64,000 bases of DNA from positions 45,443-109,442 of the forward strand of contig JADHZB010002110.1 of the NCBI GenBank assembly GCA_015657535.1. Reading direction: 5' to 3'. The notes below the pieces were generated by a model. That model was not told the origin of the DNA. It was given only the letters and a program-made list of their open reading frames with translations, and searched no databases. This DNA is from Nephromyces sp. MM_2019 (taxonomy: Eukaryota; Apicomplexa; Aconoidasida; Nephromycida). Within the stretch, counting starts at the first letter, position 1. Every line of letters begins with the position of its first letter. Shown piece by piece: positions 28,674 to 39,600 of the stretch. Position numbers and translations under genes: made by a program.

Positions 28674-30663
28674 CTACAACCCAAAACATCCAAACATACC
28701 GCATCCTCAAGCATAAAGAACTGATTGAGAACTGCTCTATCCTTACAGAGTTCAGGCAAAACCAAGTGTGTAGAGCAAGTAAACAAAGGCAGGAACTACC
28801 TCAATCAACACACGATAGTCATACTCAGACAGCTTCCCCCCAACAACACGATGGAAAAGGCTAAAAGTGAACTGCATGCAGCACATTGTGAGTGTGGAAG
28901 CAGAGGAAGAACAAGAGCAGGACTCAATACTGTTACAGCCTGGGAAAAGACGTGTGTCAGCTAGAAGAGGTGACTGGAAGCAAAACTGCATACTAATTCG
29001 TTCCCTGGAAGGGAAGAAAATATTTGTAGAAGACTCAACACTCACACAAAAACACTTTGCAGAAGACTCCACACACGCATAAAGCCCTGCGCACAGCACA
29101 TAAAATCCTTTATGCCAAGACTTCACACACAAAAACCTTTGCACAACACATAAAACCCTTCACAGGACACACAAAACCCTTTGTAGAAGACTCAACACAC
29201 ACATAACCCCTTACACACAAAACCCTTCACATAACCCCCCGAGGGGTCTGCGAACCATGCCTTTAGTACATCATCCTTCAAGTTTTTTTTTATATCAAAC
29301 TACAGGGAAATCTGAAGCAAATTTCTCAACTAGAGAAAAGCCTATAGATAACCTACTATATATAACTAGACAGAGGTAATTCATACACCCAGTAGATGCA
29401 TTTTTGTTCCGTAAAAAGCAAAGGTTGAAAAATACACACACCTTTGTGGGGGAGATGGTTGGCTCCCAGCTCTTCAAATGTCTACAAATTATGACGGAAA
29501 TTTTGAAAATCAATCCCTTTGCGAAGAAGGTCAAACACCTCAATTTGTTTGGATTTTCATCATTCCCTCATCTTAGGGAACCTCTTGTTTTCCTTTCCAC
29601 TTTCTAGGGACGGCTTGCATTACTCATCTCCATGTCTAGGCTAGGTGAGCATGTGTGTGCAATAGGACTGCTTGAGTTGACTTGTATATAGAGACTTTGG
29701 AGTTTCTAAGTTGCGACTAGGGGGTTGGTAGGATTTTGCCGTCGCAAAATTATAGTGGAAGGAAGAAGAGTAAAGCGAAAGATTTATATTTGTGCAGTTT
29801 GTAGTCTTTTGTTATCTGGAGATTTGGTTGTGTGAGGGTTTTAGAAATTGGAGTATTACCTGGAGAGTGGATTGTGTGTGTAGTGTGTGTGGAAATAGTT
29901 TTCCCTTAAGATGAGGGCGGTAAAACTCCTCTGTTTCATGCAATGATTAGAGAAATACTAATTGTAGGGCATACAAGCCAACGTAAAGCTACAAACGAAT
30001 AAAAGCATCGGATTTCATGTGGTACTAAGAGCTCGGAAAGAATCCCGAAACTTCCGTAGATGTGTGTGTGTAGAATATGAACAGCTTCACACAGTAGCAT
30101 CAGCTATTTTGCAGTTGATTACTAGCCTTTACAAGTGATATGTAAACGCAAAGAACTTCATCTTGTGGGGCATAGCAGCGATTTTCTGACTGTTTGAACT
30201 GTAAATCCCTTCAGACACACACCCCTTGCCATTCCGTTGTGTGTGCATCAAACGCACTGCTTGCCACTCCGTTGTGTGCATAACGCACACGCACACCTCT
30301 CTCGTGCGCATCACACACACACACCCCTTTCTCCCTCACACACACGCATACACGCCACTCTCCCTGACTCACACACACACCTCACTCCCTCACACACACA
30401 CATCCCGCTTTGCGAGCGATTCTTCCTCTCTGAGCACACCTCATGCGCTATATTTATTGTATTCCATAGCCCACACCTTCGCGCTACTCTCTTCAAATAT
30501 ACATTATGAAGCAAATTTGCTGAAGATTCCACTTTTTGTGTGTTACTCCATTCTCTACCTCAATATTGCTGCCATTTAGCTCTGAACCGGGGTGATAACC
30601 CCTCCTTCTTTGTGGGTAAATGTGCCGAGGCTTCGTAAGCATATAGAAGTTAGCCTCGTGAAG
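28674..30663. other. Divergent gap between AIM24-like gene (-) and UTP7 (+)
   Basis: This region must hold the 5' end of the AIM24-like gene, possibly including an exon around 28780-28960 on the minus strand, and the UTP7 promoter. From 29035 to 29240 the plus strand repeats phrases like ACACACAAAACCCTT about every 30-40 bp. The final 450 bases are CA-rich on the plus strand (separate entry). No core promoter element can be named. Confidence 0.5.
30215..30412. repeat. CA-rich low-complexity tract upstream of UTP7
   Basis: Plus-strand ACACAC/CACACGCA runs mixed with CTCCCTC phrases. Two near copies of a GCCATTCCGTTGTGTGCAT-like phrase lie at 30230 and 30269. The overlapping frames that encode THTHTSL-type peptides are simple-repeat artefacts. 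CA on this strand is the opposite polarity to the TG tracts of the UTP7 introns immediately downstream. Confidence 0.75.
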
Positions 30664-33600
30664 ATGGCGGATTTTTTGCAGAAAAATTCCCAAAATGGCC
30701 TTCCTCCGTCCGTCAACCTGAAGGTAACCAATTTTTTGCTTTTCTTCAAGAAAAAATGCGGTTTTTTATGTGCTGAGAGCGCTTTCCTTGACCAGCTCAG
30801 AGGGAGATTTATAAAGCAAGAAAAAGTTGCAGCTAATGGTGTTGAATTTAGAGAGAGCTCTAGAGAGAGAAAGATGCAATCACTAGTGTTGAGTTTAAAT
30901 CAGAGAGAAGGAACTACACCTGCTGATCTTCTAAAGTTTTTGACGCATTAAAACCCTTTTTTTTTAGAATTTTTTCTTTTGGCGGGTTGCTTTTGTTTTT
31001 TCTTGAATGTTTTGAAGAAGAAACTCTTTTTCCGAAAAAATTGGTGTTATTACCTTTCTGATGGGCAATGAATTGAATTTTAAGGGAAAAAATTGTATTT
31101 TTTTTGTAGGAAATGAAGAATAGCCCAATTTTGCTTTATTTGATAAAATATTTGGGTTTTGGACCGCTTTATTGGGAGTTTTGAACTCTATTTGATGAAG
31201 AGGATGTAGTGGTTTAAACTCTGGTCCTTTTTTTTGGGTTTAGTATATTAATAAAGTGTGATAAGCAGTTTTTTTGTATTATGGCGTTAGCATGTATGCT
31301 AATAGTCATTCTTTTGACAGAAATTTTGTGTTTTTTTTGGTGATTTGCGTTGAATCTCATGCTCTTGAATCCTTTGTGTGTGGCTGTTTTTGATGATCTT
31401 TCTATCGTAACCTTTGAAGAAATGAAGGGCAAAAGTAGCTTGACGAGATGGGTGGATTGTAATTTTACGGATTTTTTGTAAAGAGGAAGTGTAGACTAGC
31501 GATTGCTTGAAATTTCCGATTGATCTGCGTAGAAATAATGGGAAAAGTTGAAAAAAGTACGCTTTTCCTTCGTTCTGGTCACCTTCAGTGTGCAATGCAC
31601 CTTCTCAGTAGCTTTGTCTTGATTCTATAAAACTTTGGATAGTTTAGCTGATGAAACACTGCAGCTTTTTCTTTCCAGCTTCTTGAGAATACGCCTGAAA
31701 AAATCCTTATCTTTACTTTTTAGGATGTAAAAGATGCAAGATTGAGGCAAAAGTTCAAGTTGATGAATAAATTGGAGGCTGAAGCAGCCCGGCAAGCAGC
31801 TTCTGCGAGTATCCTGCTTCCTGATACAGATGGGTATCGTATTGCTTGCTTTCAAGCAGAGAAATTGGAGAAAAAAAGAGTCGAAACTCTTCAATTTGCT
31901 TCGATTTGATGTTTTTAGTTGATTTCTTTTAGAAGTTTTGTTAATGGAATTTACTGTGTTTTTTGCGGAAAAATTTCATAGTAAAAGATGCATTTGTTAT
32001 TTTAAAAGGTGTGTTTTTTCGCATTTAAAAGGCATTTTTCAACCTTTAAAAGGTTTGTTTTCTTGCCTCTAAAAGTAGTTTTTTCGCATTTAAAAGGGGT
32101 TTTTTCACATTTAACAGGTGTGTGTGTTGTTCAATTTAAAAGGCTTTTTTGTGCATTTTAAAAAAACTTATATGCACTTGTTTTATCAATAAAATTTATA
32201 TACTTCATCGAATTTGATTGTTTACTATTTCTTCTTGATGGTTTTTGGATGGTTTTTTTACTTTTTCATAAAGTCCAAAGAAGTTTTTCCCGCATTTTCA
32301 TAGTTTCTCACGAATACAGTGATTGACTATGCTTTTTATCGTATAGAATCCTTGAAGCTGAAGGTTTGGAGAAGACATACAAGTTCACTCAGGAAGAGAT
32401 TCTAGAGAACTCTGACGTTGGTACCGCTTCTAAGGTGTGTGTGTTTTTTGTTATGTTTGCGATAATCTTTAATAATGTAAAGGGCATGGTAAAGCAGATT
32501 TCAAAATTTCACACACATGATGAATACCGATTACCTCTTTGTTTTGGCGTATTTTTGCTGGTTGCTTGGCTGGGTTTAATTTGGCAGTTTACGAGTGCTT
32601 TGTGTGTATTTGTTGAAAAAGGGGGTGTGTGGTGTGTGTCTCATGTATGTATGTAGTATATCTTGTGTAGTATATCGTGTGTGTGTGTCGTTTGTTGTAT
32701 ATCGTGTGTCTCAGGGGTTTATGTATTCCTTACCTCCAAAGTTTTGCCTTTCTTTAGCGTATTTATGTTTTCTCAAATTGCGATTCAATGCAGGTTGTTA
32801 GCTTATCATTCTCAGCGCTTCACTCAATAATCTTCTTCATACTAATTTCCCAAGAATGAAAGCCTCATTTTTGCTTTCCTTTTCCCTAAATTTACACACG
32901 TATTTAGTATACTAGCAAATTACTCTTTGAGAATCTCAGTCTGAGCTTTCCTCCTTCTATTTTTCTCCCCTTTCTTATATTCATGTGTGTGTGTGTGTGT
33001 GTCTGTGCTCTCTTCAATTCTTTGTTTAGGTTTTCGACATGGATCTTTCTTTTGGTCCTTACAAGCTAGATTGCTCTCGAAATGGGAAGTATCTTTTAGT
33101 GGGTGGAGAGAAAGGGAGTTTGAGCATCCTCGACTTTCACGCCGTCAAATTGCTGTGTGATTTTAATGTAAGAAAGCAAGAATTTTAAGATAATTTGCTG
33201 TAGTTTTATGGTAGCTGAAGCGATGAAAATACAATTCAAAAAGTGGTTTTTTCAGCTTTTCTAATGTGTTTTTATGAGGATGATGTTGCTAGTGAATGTT
33301 CTTCCAGTTTTTAAGCTTTTATAGTGTTAAAAAATGATGAAAATGGGGTTTTTTGGGTTAAAGACTTAATTTTTTTGATAAATATTTGTCATGTATTTTC
33401 TCTTTTACTGGCGATGATGCTGGTGAAAAAACTGTTTTTCGCGAGAAATTTTCTCATCTGCTTGTGGAATTTTTGGTGTTGTGTGTGCGCTCTGCTTAGA
33501 ATGTTGCTCTTTAAATCTGAAATTTGTTGAGTATCTACGATATTTGCACTGATAAGCTGCTTGTTGGCTTTTTTATAGATATTTTTCTCTTGAAATACCC

Positions 33601-36600
33601 TCATTTGTGCAGTATTTCTCCGTTTTTTCTGTTTTTAATTCGGTTTTGTGGCAGTTTATCATCGAAAATGATGTAATAGAATGTGTGTGTGAGGTATGCT
33701 ACTGCTTGCACTGTTGTGTCTTTCTTTTTTGATTTTCCCCCGATTTGTTTCAAGTGTTAAACACCATATTACTCCTAGTTTATGAATTTAAGTATCAAGA
33801 TTTGAATTGACTCTTTCTTTGCTTGTATCTTTACGGGAAGTAGTGTGAATTTTTTTTGCGGTGAAAATTCAAAGCCTAAAGCTCTTCAGTGTGTGTGTAT
33901 TTGTCAGTGTGTGATTCACGTAATGATGAAGTTGTGCAATTATGTAATTTTCTTCTTACTTATTTCTTTGACGAAATAATTGCACGAATCCGCGCGCACA
34001 TACCGATACCCGCGCACACAGGTACACGCACACACACGCATTCACACCAACGCACACAGGTATAGGCACACACACGCATTTACACACACGCACAAACACA
34101 TCAAATAAATGCTTCTCAGGGAACTCTTTTGCTTTTTCTCTAGAAGTTTGCTATTTTGATGGCGCTCCGTGTGCGAAATTTGCTGAGAAAAGAATGCTCG
34201 ATATATGCTGCTTCACGCTTAGTGTGTGCGTCTTCATTTTCAGCTTATTTTCGCTCTATTTTTATGCTATTCAATCCTCATAAAAGGCGATTTTTCGAGC
34301 TTCAATTGATGAAAAATTCTTTTTTTCTCTGCTTGTTTACCTAGGTAAGGGAGAAGATTAGAGACGTGAAGTTTTTGCAGAATCAGACGCTATTCGCTGC
34401 AGGTTTGTACCGTTTTCTCTTATGAATTTGTATGTGTATGTGTGTTTTCATCGTATAAACAGTGGGTATCTTCTGGTTTCTATCTGAGTCTCTAAAGAAT
34501 ATGAAGAACCATTGATGAACTCTAAAAAATTGTTTTTTTTATTGAATAGGTTTTTGCTTTAAAAGATAACATTTTGACAGTTTTTCGAGGTATGTGTGTT
34601 ACTGTGTGTGTTTTTTTTTTTTTGTGGTCTTCTTTATGCGTTTGTCTTTAATATATCTAAAAACTCGTCATAGGATTAGAGCTTATTGCTGCTTTTCGTC
34701 GCTTTTTCCCAGCCTTTTGTTTGGTGTTCTTCACATCAGCTTGCATATATCAACTTGATAGCTGATAAAATCGCTTTGCTGCTTATGATGTGTGCGTCTC
34801 GTTGAATAAACTAGTTTAGCTGTAGGTGTGTGTGTGTGTGAGCTTTACTTGAGATATTTTTTTGATGAAGTAATAGATTTAACTCGTATTGTGTGCGAGT
34901 TTTGTAAGTTGATATACTGATCTTCACTGAATCCTCTGGGAGGGCCAGTGCCTTTTAATGTGTTGGGAGTACTCAATCCACACACGCTCTTCGGGGGGTG
35001 AGTTTTCCTCCCTCCACTCCCTCTGTGGAGATTCAGTTTTTCCCTTACAACTTGACACACACGTCACCCACTCTCTACCCTCTTGATTCATTAAAATATG
35101 CAATTAAAACTCCCTCTTCTTCGAGGCTTATTTTATCAAAATTTCAAACCACTTTCCACTGTGTGTGTGCAGCTCAGAAGAAGTTCACATATATCTACGA
35201 TCATACCGGCCTAGAAATCCACTGTTTGAAGGATACGATGGTAAAGTTTTCTAGGCGATAATAACACACACTATAGATAGAAGTTACTCTATTATATTCT
35301 TTTTTACTAAAGAACTAATGTGTGAGTAGACGCCTACCACTGGAGGCAGATAAACCGCTCGCTTTGAGGCTGGAATGTATGGAAAAAAAATTGTGTTCTT
35401 GAGGGGTAAAACTGAGTATTCATGCGGGGGGTGGGTTGGAAGGGGCTAGCTCTTTCGCTTGATGGCTTTTCCTAGCTCATTTTGCTAAGCATGCGAAGTA
35501 AGAGGTGTGTGTGTTTGTGGCTTATTGTATCTCAAAGTTTGCAGTTTTTATTGAAAAAAGAGCGGATAAAAGTATATTTTATAGAGATTCTAGGAATTTT
35601 CTACAGAATATGGATCTGTGTGTGTAGTTCCGTGTGAGAAGTCGGTTTTGTGTGAATAGTAGAGTATAAGGATAGGGGTAGTGTATGTTTTTTTTCACAG
35701 TAGGTTGTTTTGTTTGAGAGAAATTTTCATAAAATCATCTCTTTGGTTGTTTGATATGGGTTTTTCTGGCTTTTTATTCACAATTCTATCTACTGTTCTG
35801 GTGTGTGTTAGGCTTACTACTATATATGATATATAATAGATCTCATGCTGAGCGAACGCTAGCGTTTTTTTTATCTTCAAATATCCTTCAATTGTTACGT
35901 TTTGTGCGTGTAGCTCCGCACTATTTTTGCTGTTTTCTTTTGCTGCTGCTCAGCTTTCTTACCGAATGGAGTATCTACCGTATCACTTCCTCTTAGCCTC
36001 CATTGGGGAATTCGGAGAGTTATGGTGTGTGTTATAAAGAGAGCAAAATAGTCGAATTTACTACCTCAGTGTGTTACTGAGAATTGAAGTTTTTTCTGGT
36101 TTTTTTTTGTGTGGATAATTCCACCAAAAGAACAGCTTGGATTTCCAGTTTGTGTGTGGGTGTGTGTGTGGGTGTGTGTGGGTGTGTGTGGGTGTGTGTG
36201 GGTGTGTGTGGGTGTGTGTGGGTGTGTGTGGGTGTGTGGGTGTGTGTGTGGGTGTGTGTGGGTGTGTGTGGGTGTGTGTGGGTGTGTGTGTGTATTTGCC
36301 TGACACGAGTGTAATATTGGTGTAACACGTTGTTGCGTGTATAACGTCTTTCTATTTAACTGACTTCACCTCTGTGTGTGCATCCTCCTGGATAACTCCA
36401 CCGCCTGTTTCTACTTCTATAAGAACAGACAAAGGTGTACTTCTGCTTTCTCATACACGCAAAACGTCTATTATGATATCAGTACTTCTATTTTGCACAC
36501 ACTCCCTAAACTTGCACTCTTTCACCCCCCCTCCCGTCTTCCCTTGCCCCTGCTTCTTGCTGCCCTCCGCCAATCGACTCTTTCCCCTGCCAACCCCCCC

Positions 36601-39600
36601 CCACCAAGCTACTTCCACGCTGTCACCACGTTTAACACATGCATTTCCTCCCTCCTCTATGTACTCTTCAGTTATACTGATGTATCTACTGGGCGTGTTC
36701 CTGCTAAACACAAAACCACCTTTGGACCTTGCGATTGTATGTGTCAAAACGCCAACAATGCCATCATACACTTGGGACACACACGTGGGACTGTTACTCT
36801 GTGGACTCCGAGCATGCCAAAGGTGTGTGTTGTTGATGGTAGAAGTAGGTGATGTATTCTTATAGTATGAAGATGAGCTTGAAGAGGCTGAAAACGGCGG
36901 AAATGGTCGAAAATGATGAATTTTGAGCGATGAAAATGCTCTATTTTGAGAGTGAAATAAGCATATATTGGTGTTTGATTTAGATGTGTGCAGATTTAGT
37001 TGAACCTTGAAGAAGGAGGGAAATTTGAGGTGGAGATAGTGAGTACACAGTAGAACCGGCTAGTGGAGGGAAGAAGAGAGAGATAAGGCGAAACATATGA
37101 GGTTGACTGTGTGTTACTCTACTGTATGATGTTGAGATTTTGAAGATGATTGTGCTGATTACATGTGAAGAAGAGGCTTTAAGTGTTGAAGAAGAGATGA
37201 AAAGATTTGATTGATGAAAATATGGGAGGTTTATTTTTATGAAGAAGTGCATTTATTGAAGATGAAATGTGGGTGTGTCTGTTTGTATGTGTGTATGTGT
37301 GGATGTGTCTGTTTGTATGTGTGTGAGTGTGGTAAGAAAAATACTTTGAGAGAAAAAACAAGTAGAGAGAGAAAAATTACATGTTTTGAGTTACTTTCCA
37401 ACCGGAGCTTCTCTACACTCATAACCTATTGAAGTTATGAGCTTTCGCTTCCTCTTATTTGAAGATTAACTTTGTATTTTTTCGCACACAATAGTTTAGT
37501 ATATAAAATAGTGTGAAGCATTGTTAAATTCTCTGTGATTGACCCTTGTTGGCTGTAGTGTTATGTACAAAGCCTCAGTGTGTTGCATGAGGCAGTATGA
37601 AGGTTTTTGGTGTGTTTACTTACCGTTCATATGTGTATGTGTGTGTTGTTTTATAAATACCTTTTACTTCTTCCTCTTCTTGTACAGCCGGTTGTTAAGA
37701 TGCTTTGCCACAAGGGCGCAGTAAAGGCTTTGGACGTTCATGACAATTATATGATATCTGCGGGTAAGTAGGGTGTATGTAAGTGTGTGTGGGTGTGTAT
37801 GTATGCGGGTGCAAGTGCGTAGATGTGCATATGCATGTATGTGACGCTATTTTCGTATATTTTTGAGTCTATTGGATATATATAAGGAGTTATTGCTATG
37901 TGTGTGTTATTGTTTACGCATAAAAGCATTGTGCCTGCATGAGCACTTGTAAAAGCTCTTTTTTGAGTATTTACGCGTGTTTATTACACCTTCTCTCTCT
38001 GATTGAGGCTATTAAAGGTGTGAATACGTGATTCCGGATAGACATTTCTGCAGCCAATGCTATTGAAGACAATTTTTCTGTGTGTGAATTGTACGGAAAT
38101 CCATGCGTGTGATTTGAGTGTTAGAGAAAATTTGCTGTCTTAACTAGATGTGCACACACACCTTATTTAGAACGACTAAACTAGATCTGCACACATCAAT
38201 TAGAGCTTCATCTTAGCTTTATACTATATATATAGAAAAGCTCTACTTAAGATATTTTTCTTTTTTTGCACTTTTTCCTGGAGAATACCGCTGATAGCAT
38301 TAGGTTTCTACTCAACAATGCTAGAGAGAGATGCTAGCTTCACTGCAGTGTTTTCTACGAGTTTTAAATAGAATCTTCAAGCTGCTGATAATAAGCTTTT
38401 AAGATTTATTAAGAGCGGATGTTGAGTTTCGCTTCACATCATTTTCATCCTTTTATGCTTCTTTTGTTTTTTCTTCGTTATGGATGGAAGCCACATTTTC
38501 TGCATGATTTTAATATGACGTTTTTTAGGGTTTTTTTTCATTTTTTTAGAGTTTTTTGCTCTTCGTTGAGCAAGCTTTCATGTGCATGTTTTCCATACAG
38601 TTTGTTTTAGCTCTGGCAGTATTAACTCCTTTCTACTTTTTCATAGTCTTTTTTTGGCTTTGGTAGTATTAGTTTCTCCTTTTTCATTGTATTTTTTCAA
38701 CATTTAAGACTATTACTTCCTTTCTCCTTTTCCTCTTAATATTGCTCATTTAGTCTCTTGTCTTGTAGTACTTTATGTATATCTTGCAGTTTCCTTCTTA
38801 TTCTACAGGTGTTGATGGTGCATGGAAAGTGTGGGATCTACGGAAATATGAGGTTGTCAACAAATACAACTACTTTGGGTCACCTCCTTCTACTCTAAAA
38901 TTCAGCCAAAAGGGTATTGCCGGCGTAGGATTTGGTCCACACATTCAATTGTGGAAGGATGTTCATCTTCCAGACTCAGAGACTAGCCGTTCTCCTTACT
39001 TAACGAAGAACTATGAAGGAGATGTGAGTGGTTTAGTGTTAGTTAAGGGTTTAGGGTTAAAGGTTTAGGGTTTATGGTTAAGGGTTTTTTTGTTTAGGAT
39101 TTTCTAAACGAATTATATTGTAGGGTTATGAAGACCTTTGTGAAGGGAATTGTTAGGAAAGTTCAAAGAGTAACAATTTTTTATAGAGATTGAAACATCA
39201 AGGATAAAAGAAGAAGTTAAGCAGCTTACAAAGCGTTATACGTTTGGGTTGAAAGGTTTGCTTTTTACTTATCATGTGCTCTTATTTGGGAGCTTAATGA
39301 AATGTTTAACTTCTTTGAAATTTCTTCATTTGCTCGATGTTTTCACGCTTTAGTTTCAGCTGTTTTCTTCGATTTGAAGGTTCTTTATTTTCTGCTTTTG
39401 ATTGTGTCGCTACTAGTAATTTTATGATGAAATTGCTGTTGATGGAAAGAAGTCTTGTATACCCCGGGAATGGTGCAGGATATTTTGGAATATCATTGGT
39501 TTCTTCAGGTTTATTCATCTTTTGTATTATAGTGTTGATAGTAGCGGCACCTTTAGATTGTTGGTAATTTTGGCAGATTTATCAGGAAGTTAGGCATATA

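Noticed and set aside
28492..29144. Continuous 130-codon minus frame as the AIM24 N-terminus
   Set aside because: Only the part after 28960 is plausibly coding, and its donor phase did not match the exon starting 28673; left as an unresolved upstream exon.
36061..36328. Open frames on both strands encoding HTHTPTH or VCVGVCG peptides
   Set aside because: They are translations of the GGGTGTGTGT minisatellite inside a UTP7 intron; all frames are open because the repeat has no stop codon.
36374..36865. 163-codon plus-strand frame next to UTP7 exon 8
   Set aside because: Out of frame with the conserved exon 36672-36822, whose HLGHTRGTVTLWTPS matches UTP7; the rest is Pro/Ser-rich intron.
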